A DNA stretch of 9,905 nucleotides from Pseudomonadota bacterium (GTDB lineage Bacteria; Pseudomonadota; Gammaproteobacteria; Steroidobacterales; Steroidobacteraceae): NCBI GenBank assembly GCA_021805275.1, contig JAJZFQ010000141.1:1-9905 (forward strand), written 5' to 3'. The position numbers and the translations under genes were made by a program. Positions 1-7,158 of this stretch are shown here, in pieces; within the stretch, counting starts at the first letter, position 1; each line of letters begins with the position of its first letter. The notes beneath the pieces were generated by a model. The model was not told the origin of the DNA and made no database searches. It worked only from the letters and a program-made list of their open reading frames with translations.

Positions 1-302
1 CCTATAACGTCAGTGCGCAGTATGTGTTCAATCTCGGTCGCGGACGAACCATCACGACGCGGGCAAACTATTCGCATGTGGGTTCGCAGTGGGCGACGCT
101 GTTCGACAACGCGCCGCTCGGGGATTTCCTGGGTGCCAGGGACCTGCTGTCGGCGCAGATTTCGTACGGTCGCGGTTCATGGTCGCTGACGGCGTACGGA
201 ACGAATCTCACCAATGATCAATACGTGAGCGCCATGATGTCGCAGCTTCGCTACGCAGGATATCCGCGCCAGTTCGGCCTTCGCTTCATGAAGACATTTT
301 GA
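1..302 (+). CDS. TonB-dependent receptor, C-terminal end (partial)
   Basis: Reading frame 3 is open from the window edge to a TGA at 300-302, giving about 99 residues of the C-terminus of a TonB-dependent outer-membrane receptor. Such receptors import bulky substrates (siderophores, glycans, lipophilic compounds) across the outer membrane using energy from TonB-ExbBD. The visible part has alternating polar/aromatic beta-strands, the 'GTNLTNDQY' signature of the penultimate barrel strands, the 'YAGYPRQFGLRF' motif and a terminal Phe (MKTF), the usual barrel-assembly signal at the last residue. The plug domain and substrate specificity lie outside the window. The next gene starts 53 bp downstream on the same strand, so co-transcription with the acyl-CoA ligase is possible. 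The family call is secure; the substrate is unknown. Confidence 0.88.
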   Translation, partial: YNVSAQYVFNLGRGRTITTRANYSHVGSQWATLFDNAPLGDFLGARDLLSAQISYGRGSWSLTAYGTNLTNDQYVSAMMSQLRYAGYPRQFGLRFMKTF

Positions 303-355
303 CGGGGCCGCGCTTGAGAGGGTGGGCGGCGGCATGATCGAGTTTCGATGAGGGC

Positions 356-1945
356 GTGGATGGCGCGATGCAGCAGTATGCGTTGACGGTGGAGAAGTTT
401 CTCGACCACGCTGCCAAGTGGCATGGTCGGACCGAGGTCGTGTGCGCAGGCGGCAACGGCATCGTCAACCGCATTGCCTATGCCCGGCTCGGGGAGCGCT
501 GCCGTCGGCTGGCTGGAGGGCTGCGCACGTTCGGGCCGGCGCCCGGGGAGCGGATCGCGACGCTGGCGTGGAACAGTGCGGATCATCTCACCGTGCTGTA
601 CGCGGTGATGGGCGCCGGATTGGTCTGCCACACCCTCAATCCTCGCCTCAGCACGACTCATCTCGCCGAGATGGTGAATGAAGCGCAGGACCGCTGGCTC
701 GTCGTCGGCGCAGGCCTGCAGCCGCTCGCCGAAGAGCTCCTGCAGCGCTGCAGCAGCATCGAGCACGTCGTGCTTCTCGACGGTGAGGTTGCGGAGGCCT
801 CGACGGGGAAGGCGGCCACCTGGAGCACGTTGGCGCAGCTCGAGCATCGCTGCGGTGATGCGGCGGGCTGGGCGCGACTCGAGGAGGAGTGGCCGGCGGG
901 CCTGTGCTACACCTCTGGCACGGTCGGCAGTCCTCGCGGGGTGCTGTATACGCACCGTTCGAACTATCTGCACACCCTCAGAGCGCTTCAGGCCGATGCG
1001 ATCGCGCTGACGGCCACCGACTCGGTGCTGGTGGCGGTGCCGATGTTTCACGCCAATGGCTGGGGGTTCCCGTTCGCCGCACCGGCGGTCGGCGCCAAGA
1101 TGGTGTTGCCGGGGCGAAGTACCGACCCGGCACATCTGCGTCATCTGATTCGAACGGAGAACGTCACCGTCGCAGCGGCCGTGCAGACCGTATGGCTCGG
1201 GCTGGTCGAGTTGCTCGAGCGGGACGGCGGCGAGCTGCCGTCACTGAAGCGCATCCTCATCGGCGGTTCACATTGCCCGCAGTCGCTCCTGGCGCGGCTC
1301 GAAGCGCGACTCGGCGCACGCGTGCAGACCAGCTGGGGCATGACGGAGCTCTCGCCGCTCGGCACCATCGAGGCGCCGGACGTCGCGCCCCGAACGGCGG
1401 GGCGCGCCTCGGGTCGCCCGGTGATGGGGCTCGATCTGAAATTGGTCGATGCCGAGGGTCGGACTCTGCCCGAGCAGCGCGGGGTGGTCGGGCATCTGCG
1501 CGTCAGGGGTGCGAGCGTCGCGGAGCGGTATTTCAACGACGAGGCGCCCGCGCTCGATGAGGAGGGGTACTTCGATACCGGCGATCTTGGGTTCATCGAC
1601 GCCGAGGGGAACCTCGCCATCACCGGGCGCGCGAAGGATCTGATCAAGTCCGGGGGAGAGTGGATCAATCCGCGCGAGATCGAGGACATCGTCAGCGCGC
1701 TGCCCGGTGTTGGACTCGTGGCCGTCGTCGGACGGCCGGATGCGAAGTGGGGCGAGCGGCCGGTGCTGGTCGTGGAGCCGCGCGCCGAGCAGGCATTGCG
1801 CAGTGAGGCGATCCTGGAGAGTCTGCGCGGCAGGATTCCCTCGTGGTGGATGCCGGATCGCGTGGTATTGGTGGAGAAAATGCCGTTGGCCGCCACCGGC
1901 AAAATCGACAAGAAACGTTTGCGCGAGCGGGTCGCGGAGGGCTAG
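356..1945 (+). CDS. AMP-forming acyl-CoA ligase (medium/long-chain, AlkK/FadD-like)
   Basis: A complete 529-aa member of the ANL adenylating superfamily. It should activate a carboxylic acid with ATP and then transfer it to CoA in the cytoplasm. Visible motifs are the A3 phosphate loop YTSGTVGSPRG (residues 185-195), the acyl-pocket motif VPMFHANGWG (228-237) typical of medium/long-chain fatty-acyl ligases such as AlkK, the A5 motif WGMTE (327-331), the A7 motif YFDTGD (405-410), the hinge region GRAKDLIKSGGEWI (424-437) and the A10 catalytic lysine in ATGKID (K516). Length is normal for the family. The GTG at 356 is chosen because it gives an N-terminus (MDGAMQQ) like that of homologues. An ATG at 368 is the alternative and fits the GAGGG at 350-354 slightly better. 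Position after a TonB receptor and before a TetR gene and an esterase suggests activation of an acid released by ester cleavage. The substrate is inferred, not shown. Confidence 0.93.
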   Translation: MDGAMQQYALTVEKFLDHAAKWHGRTEVVCAGGNGIVNRIAYARLGERCRRLAGGLRTFGPAPGERIATLAWNSADHLTVLYAVMGAGLVCHTLNPRLSTTHLAEMVNEAQDRWLVVGAGLQPLAEELLQRCSSIEHVVLLDGEVAEASTGKAATWSTLAQLEHRCGDAAGWARLEEEWPAGLCYTSGTVGSPRGVLYTHRSNYLHTLRALQADAIALTATDSVLVAVPMFHANGWGFPFAAPAVGAKMVLPGRSTDPAHLRHLIRTENVTVAAAVQTVWLGLVELLERDGGELPSLKRILIGGSHCPQSLLARLEARLGARVQTSWGMTELSPLGTIEAPDVAPRTAGRASGRPVMGLDLKLVDAEGRTLPEQRGVVGHLRVRGASVAERYFNDEAPALDEEGYFDTGDLGFIDAEGNLAITGRAKDLIKSGGEWINPREIEDIVSALPGVGLVAVVGRPDAKWGERPVLVVEPRAEQALRSEAILESLRGRIPSWWMPDRVVLVEKMPLAATGKIDKKRLRERVAEG

Positions 1946-2021
1946 GTCGTGAGCGCATCCGTTCGGCGATTAGTGGTACTCTTCGATCTTGAATCGCCGC
2001 TTTTCGTCGAAGGTTGCGTAG

Positions 2022-2753
2022 ATGGCCAAGCGTCTTACGAGCAAGCACAAGACCCGCACCAAAGCGGAGCAGCGGGCCGAGACTCTCGAGCGCATGTTGG
2101 ATGCAGCCGAGTATCTCTTCTCCAAGCACGGTTTGAACGGCGTGACTCTGCGGGATGTGGCCCTGAAGGTGGGCGTGCACACTTCGCTGATGCATTATTA
2201 TTTCGTCGACAAGCGCCGTCTGTTCGAGGCGGTGTTCACGCGCCGGGCGGGCACGACCAGCAGCCGAAGGCTCGATGCGCTCGATCACTACGAGCGCGAG
2301 TGCGGTGGCGCACCGACGGTGGAAGGGGCGCTGCGCGCCTTTCTCGACACGGATCTCGATTTGTACATCAATGGCGGCGAGGGCTGGCGGAATTTTGCGG
2401 CATTCGCTGCGCAGGTGAGCAACTCCCCGGAAGGAGCGGCCATGATGGACCTGCACTTCAATCCGGTGGTGCTGAAGTTGATCGGCATCTTGAAGAAGGC
2501 GCTGCCGGGCTGTTCCGATGCCGACATCTTCTGGGGCTACGACTTCGTCAGCGGTGCGTTTCTGCACGTGCTGGGTCGCACCGGCCGTATCGATCACCTG
2601 TCTGGTGGAATCTGCCAATCCGAGGACTTCGCGGCCGTGAAGGACCGTCTGGCCCGCTTCATGGCCGCGGGCCTGACCGCACTGTGCGTTCAGCCCGGTC
2701 GAGCCGCCAAGCCGCGCAAGAGCGCGGCAGTGCGAAAAAAGAATGCCCGTTGA
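2022..2753 (+). CDS. TetR/AcrR-family transcriptional regulator
   Basis: A 243-aa one-component regulator. The N-terminal TetR DNA-binding domain covers about residues 21-70, with the helix-turn-helix at about 41-60 (VTLRDVALKVGVHTSLMHYY) followed by the characteristic F-x-x-K-x-x-L-F segment (FVDKRRLFEAVF). The first 20 residues are a Lys/Arg-rich extension. The C-terminal half (about 100-225) is a helical ligand-binding and dimerisation domain. The start is well supported: GAAGG at 2009-2013 lies 8 bp upstream of the ATG. The gene begins 76 bp after the ligase stop, on the same strand, and is followed by the carboxylesterase. Such proteins usually repress adjacent catabolic genes until an acyl-CoA or aromatic ligand binds. 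That it controls this locus is inferred from position. The C-terminal tail is very basic (AAKPRKSAAVRKKNAR). Confidence 0.93.
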   Translation: MAKRLTSKHKTRTKAEQRAETLERMLDAAEYLFSKHGLNGVTLRDVALKVGVHTSLMHYYFVDKRRLFEAVFTRRAGTTSSRRLDALDHYERECGGAPTVEGALRAFLDTDLDLYINGGEGWRNFAAFAAQVSNSPEGAAMMDLHFNPVVLKLIGILKKALPGCSDADIFWGYDFVSGAFLHVLGRTGRIDHLSGGICQSEDFAAVKDRLARFMAAGLTALCVQPGRAAKPRKSAAVRKKNAR

Positions 2754-2886
2754 GTGGCCCCTGCCGCACCGCTCAACGCAGCCCTTCTCAGTGCCTCGCG
2801 CGTGACCGGTGGAAGGGCGGCCGGGCCCGCGCCCGTCCGATGGTGCGCGACGCTCGCGGCGCTGCATTCCCGGAGACCTTGGCGCA

Positions 2887-4518
2887 ATGACGCTGCCGCA
2901 TGACCGGCTCGCGGGGGCGGGGCTCGATGTGCCCTGCAGGGTGAAAACGCCCCTGGGTGAGCTCGCCGGTCTCGAACAGCCTGATGGTCTGCGGATGTTT
3001 CACGGAATCCGCTATGCGGAGGCGCCCACGGGCGCACAGCGCTGGCGGCCACCGGTTCCCGTGGGGCCGTGGACGGGAGTGAGGACGGCGCAGCACTTCG
3101 GAGCGGCCTGTGTGCAGGTGCCCTCGGTCGCCGGCAGCATTTACGGCGGCACCGTGCCGCGGGCGAGCGAAGATTGCCTGTTTTTGAATGTCTGGGCGGC
3201 GCGCGGCAGCGCTGGCGCCGCGGTCATGGTCTGGCTGCACGGCGGTGCGCTGCGCACCGGGGATCCGGCGAGCGGCATGTACGATGGAGCGGCGCTTGCA
3301 CGTCTGGGCGTCGTGGTGGTCACCGTCAACTACCGCCTCGGTGTGCTCGGCTACCTGGCGCATCGGGAGCTCAGTGCGGAGTCTGCGAACGACTCGTCCG
3401 GCAATTATGGTCTTTTGGATCAGATCGCCGCGTTGCACTGGGTGCGGGAGAACATCGCCGCGTTCGGCGGAGACCCGGGTAATGTCACGGTATTCGGCGA
3501 GTCGGCCGGCGCACTGAGCGCCATTGAGCTGATGGCGAGTCCGCTCGCCCGCGGCCTCTTCCACAAGGTGATCGCGCAGAGCGGGTACCTGGTGTCGAAT
3601 CTGCAGCTCACCCAGCCGCGCTTCGGATTGCCCTCGGCACACGAGAGAGGCGAGGTGCTGGTGCGTCAAATGGGTGCGAACGGGATCGCCCCGCTGCGCG
3701 CGATGGACGCCCAGACCCTGACGGAGTGCGCCGCCGCCGCGGGCTTCGATCCGCAGGCGACGATCGACGGTTGGATCCTGCCTCGGCAGATCCTCGAGTG
3801 CTTCGATCGCGGGGAGCAGTCTGCGGTGCCGCTGATGGCCGGCTTCAATGACGGGGAGGTCCGCTCCCTGCGATTTTTCCTGCCGCCGCTGCCGCCAAGC
3901 GCGGCCGAATACGAGGAGCAGGTGAGAGGTATTTATGCTGACCTCGCGCCGCGCTACCTCGAGCAGTATCCGGCCACCCAGATCGAGGAGAGCGCCCTCG
4001 CGGCCGCGCGGGATGCCTTCTACGGGTGGAGTGCTGAGCGTCTGGTGAGGTCTCAGGAGGCGCTGGGATGCCCGGCGTACCTGTATTACTTCGCCCATCA
4101 CTATCCGGCGCAGGAGGCGCTGCATCTCGAGGCGTTCCACGCCAGTGAATTGCCCTACGAGTTCGGGCGAATCGGGGCCGAGGAGGGGTGGCCGGCGCTG
4201 TGGCCGAGACCGCCGGATGAACCGCAGGAGCGGGCGCTGAGCGCAGCGATCATGCGCTACTTCACGAGCTTTGCCCGCACGGGCGTCCCCGAGGCGCCAG
4301 GGGTGGCGCGGTGGTCACGGTACGGACGAGACCGGGCGTATCTGGAATTTCACGGCGAACCCCGGGCCGCGCGGCACCTGCATCCCGGGACCTTTGAACT
4401 GCACGAAGAGGTCATCACCCGGCGGCGGGCTGCCGGCACGCAGCATTGGTACGTCAATGTAGGCCTCGCGTCCCCTCCCGTGCCTCCCGCGCTCCCTCCC
4501 GAGAGGGGTACCCGATAG
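2887..4518 (+). CDS. Type-B carboxylesterase/lipase (alpha/beta hydrolase)
   Basis: A complete 543-aa esterase of the carboxylesterase type-B family (PNB esterase and cholinesterase relatives), which hydrolyses carboxylic esters. Family landmarks in order: N-terminal GELAGLEQPDG...FHGIRYAEAPTG, EDCLFLNVW (residues 95-103), oxyanion-hole HGGAL (118-122), nucleophile elbow GESAG with Ser206, the acid Glu324 in GFNDGEV, and the catalytic His418 in HASELPYEFG. The triad is intact and the length is typical. The frame is open from a GTG at 2809, but the ATG at 2887 is preferred because it has a Shine-Dalgarno-like GGAGA at 2872-2876 and places the protein start just before the first conserved beta-strand. 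There is no signal peptide, so the enzyme is probably cytoplasmic. It follows tetR by 133 bp on the same strand. Cleavage of an imported ester followed by CoA ligation of the acid is a reasonable inference; the substrate cannot be identified. Confidence 0.93.
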   Translation: MTLPHDRLAGAGLDVPCRVKTPLGELAGLEQPDGLRMFHGIRYAEAPTGAQRWRPPVPVGPWTGVRTAQHFGAACVQVPSVAGSIYGGTVPRASEDCLFLNVWAARGSAGAAVMVWLHGGALRTGDPASGMYDGAALARLGVVVVTVNYRLGVLGYLAHRELSAESANDSSGNYGLLDQIAALHWVRENIAAFGGDPGNVTVFGESAGALSAIELMASPLARGLFHKVIAQSGYLVSNLQLTQPRFGLPSAHERGEVLVRQMGANGIAPLRAMDAQTLTECAAAAGFDPQATIDGWILPRQILECFDRGEQSAVPLMAGFNDGEVRSLRFFLPPLPPSAAEYEEQVRGIYADLAPRYLEQYPATQIEESALAAARDAFYGWSAERLVRSQEALGCPAYLYYFAHHYPAQEALHLEAFHASELPYEFGRIGAEEGWPALWPRPPDEPQERALSAAIMRYFTSFARTGVPEAPGVARWSRYGRDRAYLEFHGEPRAARHLHPGTFELHEEVITRRRAAGTQHWYVNVGLASPPVPPALPPERGTR

Positions 4519-4538
4519 GGGCCCGAGCGACGCGAGCA

Positions 4539-4567
4539 TTGTTCGGCAGCCCCGGGGCGTGTAATCT
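4539..4567 (+). promoter_or_regulatory. Sigma-70-type promoter for tRNA-Glu
   Basis: A -35-like TTGTTC (4539-4544) and a -10-like TAATCT (4562-4567) are separated by exactly 17 bp. They are followed by a GC-rich discriminator (TGCCGCC), which is typical of stable-RNA promoters under stringent control. Transcription would start near 4574, about 43 nt before the tRNA. The elements are read directly from sequence; activity is inferred. Confidence 0.6.
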
Positions 4568-4616
4568 TGCCGCCCCGCGCCGCAGGGCACTCCTGTGGAG
4601 CGATATTGAGCGCCGG

Positions 4617-4692
4617 GTCCCCATCGTCTAGAGGCCCAGGACATCGCCCTTTCACGGCGGTAACAGGGGTTCGAATCCCCTTGGGGACGCCA
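4617..4692 (+). tRNA. tRNA-Glu (anticodon UUC), CCA encoded
   Basis: A 76-nt cloverleaf nearly identical to E. coli tRNA-Glu. The seven-base-pair acceptor stem is perfect (4617-4623 with 4682-4688). The anticodon stem 4644-4648/4656-4660 has one U-G pair, and the anticodon loop carries TTC at 4651-4653. The T stem is 4665-4669/4677-4681 with loop TTCGAAT, the discriminator base is G at 4689, and CCA is encoded at 4690-4692. The gene is intact, but its last 11 bases lie beyond the predicted recombination point (TT at 4681-4682) and are supplied by the inserted element. The downstream recombinase reading frame runs antisense into it as far as the anticodon. Confidence 0.98.
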
Positions 4693-6130
4693 CAGATAGC
4701 CACTTCCGCTCACCCGGCACCGCCTTGAATTCGATCTGGCAGGTGAGGGCCTCGGGATCGAGGACGACTCGTTCGACCAGGACGTCAAGGGCCTTCTCTG
4801 GCCGTTGCTCGGCGAGCAGGTCGCGAAGCCCTTCTACGGTCAGCGCGGCCACGTGGTCGGCGAGCGCGTTGTCCTTGCGTACCGCCGCCATCTCCCGCTG
4901 CAGCGCTTCGATGTGGCGGCTCTTCTCCGCCACGAGCTTGATGAACACCTCGTCGTCGGTGGAGATCGCCAGTTCTGCGGCGCGCGCTTTCTCCTTCTCC
5001 AGCAGGCGGATCTGCTCGGCGATGGGGGCCGCCGGATCGGTGGTGGCATTGAATCGCTTGGCCGTCGTCAGCAGTTCGCTTAGGAACGCATCAGAGGCCA
5101 TATCCGCCGATAATTGACCGAGGACGGCCTGTTCCACCAATGCTGCTGGCACGAGTTTCCCGCGCCGTTCGCCCTTGCGCTTCAGCCGGTAATGCGTACC
5201 GTGACCCACCCACAGGGTGCACTCTGGCGTACAGAGCAGACCCGCCAGCAGATGCTTGGTGTTCGTCGAGGCCTTTGCTCGGCTCACGGCATCCCCGACC
5301 CGGCTCGTTTCCAGCCGCGTGAGAATCGTCTCGGCCTCGGCATCCGTGATCAGAGCACGGTGTGTCTCACGCGTCATCTGCCACTCAGAGCGCGGCCGGC
5401 GCTTGTGTCCTGTTCCGGCTGCGGCATGGCGGTTCCAGACGGTGTGGCCGGCATAGGTCAGCGCGTTCCATTCCACCCCGACCAGCGACGACGCATTCAT
5501 CGGGACGTGGCGCTGGGCAATTGTGCGGGGTACCCCTGCCGCTCGATCCTTCAGATACCGACGGATCTTGGGGGCATCGGCATTCGGTACCAGCTTCGAT
5601 TTGGTGACGGGCTGGCCGTCACGGATCGCACCCGTGGGATGTGATTCCAGCCCGTACCCAAATGGCGCCCGACCGCCGGCTCGCCAGCCTTGGCGAACGT
5701 TCTCGGACATTCCGGCAAGGCCCTTCTCTCGGGACATGATCGAATGCGCCTCGTCCATTGCCTCGAAAACCGACTCCAACACAATCTCGGAGACCGGATC
5801 GAGATCAGTCGGCATGCGGGCGTACAAGATCGTGACACCGTGCTTCTTGGCCTGATGCTTGATGGCCTGAGCGATGTGTCGACGCCGTGCGATTCTGCTG
5901 GTGTCATACACCAGCAAAGTGGACCAGTTGCGATGGGGATCCTTGAGACTTCGAATGAGCGCAAGGAAGCCAGGACGGTCCTCCGTAGCGCCCGACTCGA
6001 CCGCATCTTCGAAGCACTTGACGACTTTCAGCGAACGCGCCGTGGCGAGTTTATCCAGTTCGTGTCGCTGAGCCGCAATACTGACGTCGGAGCGATCTTT
6101 ACTGCTTCGCAGGTACATGGCCGCGTTCAT
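4652..6130 (-). CDS. Large serine recombinase (integrase of the element)
   Basis: A 492-aa site-specific recombinase. The N-terminal resolvase/invertase domain (about 1-150) has YLRSS with the likely catalytic Ser10, and SRIARR (78-83), corresponding to the family's DRLxR arginines. The recombinase domain follows (about 151-275) and opens with AGGRAPFGYG (151-160). Then comes a zinc-ribbon-like segment with only C300 and C304 (LLCTPEC), and a long charged helical, probably coiled-coil, stretch (about 365-425). The ATG at 6130 has GGAG 6 bp upstream. The protein should catalyse attP x attB integration into tRNA-Glu and, with a directionality factor, excision. The last 8 residues (GFEPLLPP) and the stop codon are encoded antisense to the tRNA, so they come from the chromosome. 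In a circular form the frame would end in a different 17-residue tail (see 9725-9905). The missing second Cys pair of the ribbon is unusual. Confidence 0.92.
   Translation of the reverse strand: MNAAMYLRSSKDRSDVSIAAQRHELDKLATARSLKVVKCFEDAVESGATEDRPGFLALIRSLKDPHRNWSTLLVYDTSRIARRRHIAQAIKHQAKKHGVTILYARMPTDLDPVSEIVLESVFEAMDEAHSIMSREKGLAGMSENVRQGWRAGGRAPFGYGLESHPTGAIRDGQPVTKSKLVPNADAPKIRRYLKDRAAGVPRTIAQRHVPMNASSLVGVEWNALTYAGHTVWNRHAAAGTGHKRRPRSEWQMTRETHRALITDAEAETILTRLETSRVGDAVSRAKASTNTKHLLAGLLCTPECTLWVGHGTHYRLKRKGERRGKLVPAALVEQAVLGQLSADMASDAFLSELLTTAKRFNATTDPAAPIAEQIRLLEKEKARAAELAISTDDEVFIKLVAEKSRHIEALQREMAAVRKDNALADHVAALTVEGLRDLLAEQRPEKALDVLVERVVLDPEALTCQIEFKAVPGERKWLSVASPRGFEPLLPP
4660..4703. 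other. Left attachment junction (attL-like) in tRNA-Glu
   Basis: This is the boundary between the chromosomal tRNA and the element. The predicted crossover is TT at 4681-4682, the T-stem/acceptor-stem junction, flanked by CCCC and GGGG. The right half (4683-4703) matches the right half-site of the junction at 9783-9803 with one difference (4698 A versus 9798 C). The left half is tRNA sequence and lacks the inverted half-site. This is the hybrid B-P' arrangement expected after attB x attP recombination by a serine integrase. The assignment is inference from symmetry and repeats. Confidence 0.65.
4679..4697 (+). repeat. 19-bp direct repeat, left copy (att core)
   Basis: CCTTGGGGACGCCACAGAT occurs here and again at 9779-9797, offset by exactly 5100 bp. 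The first 14 bases are the 3' end of tRNA-Glu including CCA. Direct repeats of a tRNA 3' end are the classic mark of site-specific integration. Confidence 0.9.
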
Positions 6131-6309
6131 AGCTTGCTCCGCAGGGCCTCGTATAAAAATTCCACGGCCAGCTCGGGTGCCGGTCGGCCTTTTGAGGGCA
6201 ATAGTGTAATCGACGGCCGTTGCCGTGTATCCCGCGCGGCGTCGCGACGCGAACGCGTTTTTGATCTCGGTTTAAAACCGGAACACTGTGGCTGGGAGAC
6301 CTTGTCCAT
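6127..6309 (-). CDS. Small basic ORF translationally coupled to the recombinase
   Basis: A 60-aa ORF starting at ATG 6309-6307 whose TGA stop overlaps the recombinase ATG as ATGA (6130-6127), a standard translational-coupling arrangement. The protein is rich in Arg/Lys/Ser in the middle and ends in a plausible amphipathic helix (ELAVEFLYEALRSKL). I do not recognise it. A small basic protein directly ahead of an integrase could be a directionality factor or an autoregulator, but no helix-turn-helix is obvious. Weak points are the poor Shine-Dalgarno region (GGGA directly abutting the ATG) and a competing overlapping frame (6099-6323). Two perfect palindromes lie inside it (6239-6250 and 6268-6280); if the ORF is not real, these would sit in the recombinase promoter region. 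Confidence 0.45.
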   Translation of the reverse strand: MDKVSQPQCSGFKPRSKTRSRRDAARDTRQRPSITLLPSKGRPAPELAVEFLYEALRSKL

Positions 6310-6405
6310 TCCCAGTCAAGCACCCGAGTTTATCCATCGGGCTATCCGCACTGACGGCGTTATGGCTGTATAGCGGGCATCGGACTGGGTGCGTGGGGTC
6401 TACTG

Positions 6406-7158
6406 CTAAGACAATGTTTTAGTTTGGTCGACCGCAGGGCGCTTTTCAAGCGATTCAGCGGCGCGGTAATCCTGCGCGCGCTTGTGCGTCTGGAGATACG
6501 CAGATAAAGACACGCGGATGACCTGCATCCGCGGGGCAAACCATATTCGCGGTAGGGTCGGTGGTCGCGTGGCCCGTCCATGGCGAGCAGACCACTCATA
6601 ACGGATCAGGCGATGGAGCGACTTGATTTGCCGACGCACACCGGCGAACCCCGGCGCCCCACGCAGGACCTTGAGTACCTGCTGTAGATCCAAATCGCTC
6701 CCACGTCGTATAACGTCGATGATGCGCTCGCGCCACGCTTCGTACGTGTCCCGGCTCATGCGCCATGTCCACGGCGGGTGCTCCACGCCTGCCTTGGGCT
6801 CGCGTGCCAGGTTGTAGCCAAACAGGGTTACGGGACTCAGTTCTGCGCGGCATAGTTTCTCCAGTCTGTGCGCGGGGTGATCACCGTCGCTCACGAGAAG
6901 GATCCAGCCGAGCCTCTTCGTCTCAGGCGACCGATCCAGTGGATAAAAGAGCAAGTACGCGGAGCCGCGACCGGCTTTCTTTGCGCGAGCGCGTCGATTC
7001 CGATCCTGCTCGACTTCGTACAGTTTGATGGCCTTCTCAGACCACGCCCGAGCGCGCTCAAGCGGGACCGTCCCGCTTGCCCAGTGTCGGTATCCACGGC
7101 GTACGTGGTCACTCACCTGCTGCATCAGGTGTGCGCGTGCTTGTATTACATCGGTCAT
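6406..7158 (-). CDS. Hypothetical basic protein carried by the element
   Basis: A 250-aa ORF with a strong start: GGGAGGGG lies about 5 bp upstream of the ATG at 7158. It is very rich in Arg, Trp and Tyr, with no signal peptide or membrane segment, so a cytoplasmic and possibly nucleic-acid-binding role is plausible. Recognisable stretches are VPLERARAWSEKAIKLYE (31-48), a KKAGRGSAYLL segment (60-70), the block WILLVSDGDHPAHRLEKL (85-102), WTWRMSRDTYEAWRERI (130-146) and GAPGFAGVRRQIKSL (167-181). I cannot assign a domain. The general look recalls uncharacterised proteins of integrative elements and plasmids, but that is an impression, not a match. The last 30 residues are polar and probably disordered. 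It ends 97 bp upstream of the small ORF and recombinase on the same strand, so the three may form one transcript. Confidence 0.75.
   Translation of the reverse strand: MTDVIQARAHLMQQVSDHVRRGYRHWASGTVPLERARAWSEKAIKLYEVEQDRNRRARAKKAGRGSAYLLFYPLDRSPETKRLGWILLVSDGDHPAHRLEKLCRAELSPVTLFGYNLAREPKAGVEHPPWTWRMSRDTYEAWRERIIDVIRRGSDLDLQQVLKVLRGAPGFAGVRRQIKSLHRLIRYEWSARHGRATRPPTLPRIWFAPRMQVIRVSLSAYLQTHKRAQDYRAAESLEKRPAVDQTKTLS

Noticed and set aside
251..1144. 297-codon minus-strand frame
   Set aside because: It is antisense to the acyl-CoA ligase A3 region and has no recognisable domain.
1692..2867. 391-codon minus-strand open frame
   Set aside because: It runs across the end of the ligase and all of the TetR gene in antisense; no family resemblance and implausible composition.
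1949..2890. 313-codon plus-strand frame overlapping tetR
   Set aside because: The TetR frame (2022-2753) has a textbook HTH and Shine-Dalgarno site; this alternative frame yields a low-complexity Arg/Gly-rich product.
2788..4140. 450-codon open frame on the minus strand
   Set aside because: It is antisense to the carboxylesterase, whose complete motif set and triad are clear. The product is Arg/His-rich without recognisable domains, the usual shadow of GC-rich coding DNA.
4494..4507. CCCTC-CCGA-GAGGG hairpin as terminator at the end of the esterase gene
   Set aside because: The stem is only 5 bp, it lies inside the coding end, and no T-tract follows.
6239..6280. Two perfect palindromes (GCGTCGCGACGC and CGGTTT-A-AAACCG) as operators
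   Set aside because: They could be binding sites, but they fall inside the small ORF and short palindromes are common in GC-rich DNA; there is no partner evidence.
5690..6373. 227-codon plus-strand frame over the recombinase 5' end
   Set aside because: It is a shadow of the recombinase catalytic domain and its upstream region; no domain and no good start.
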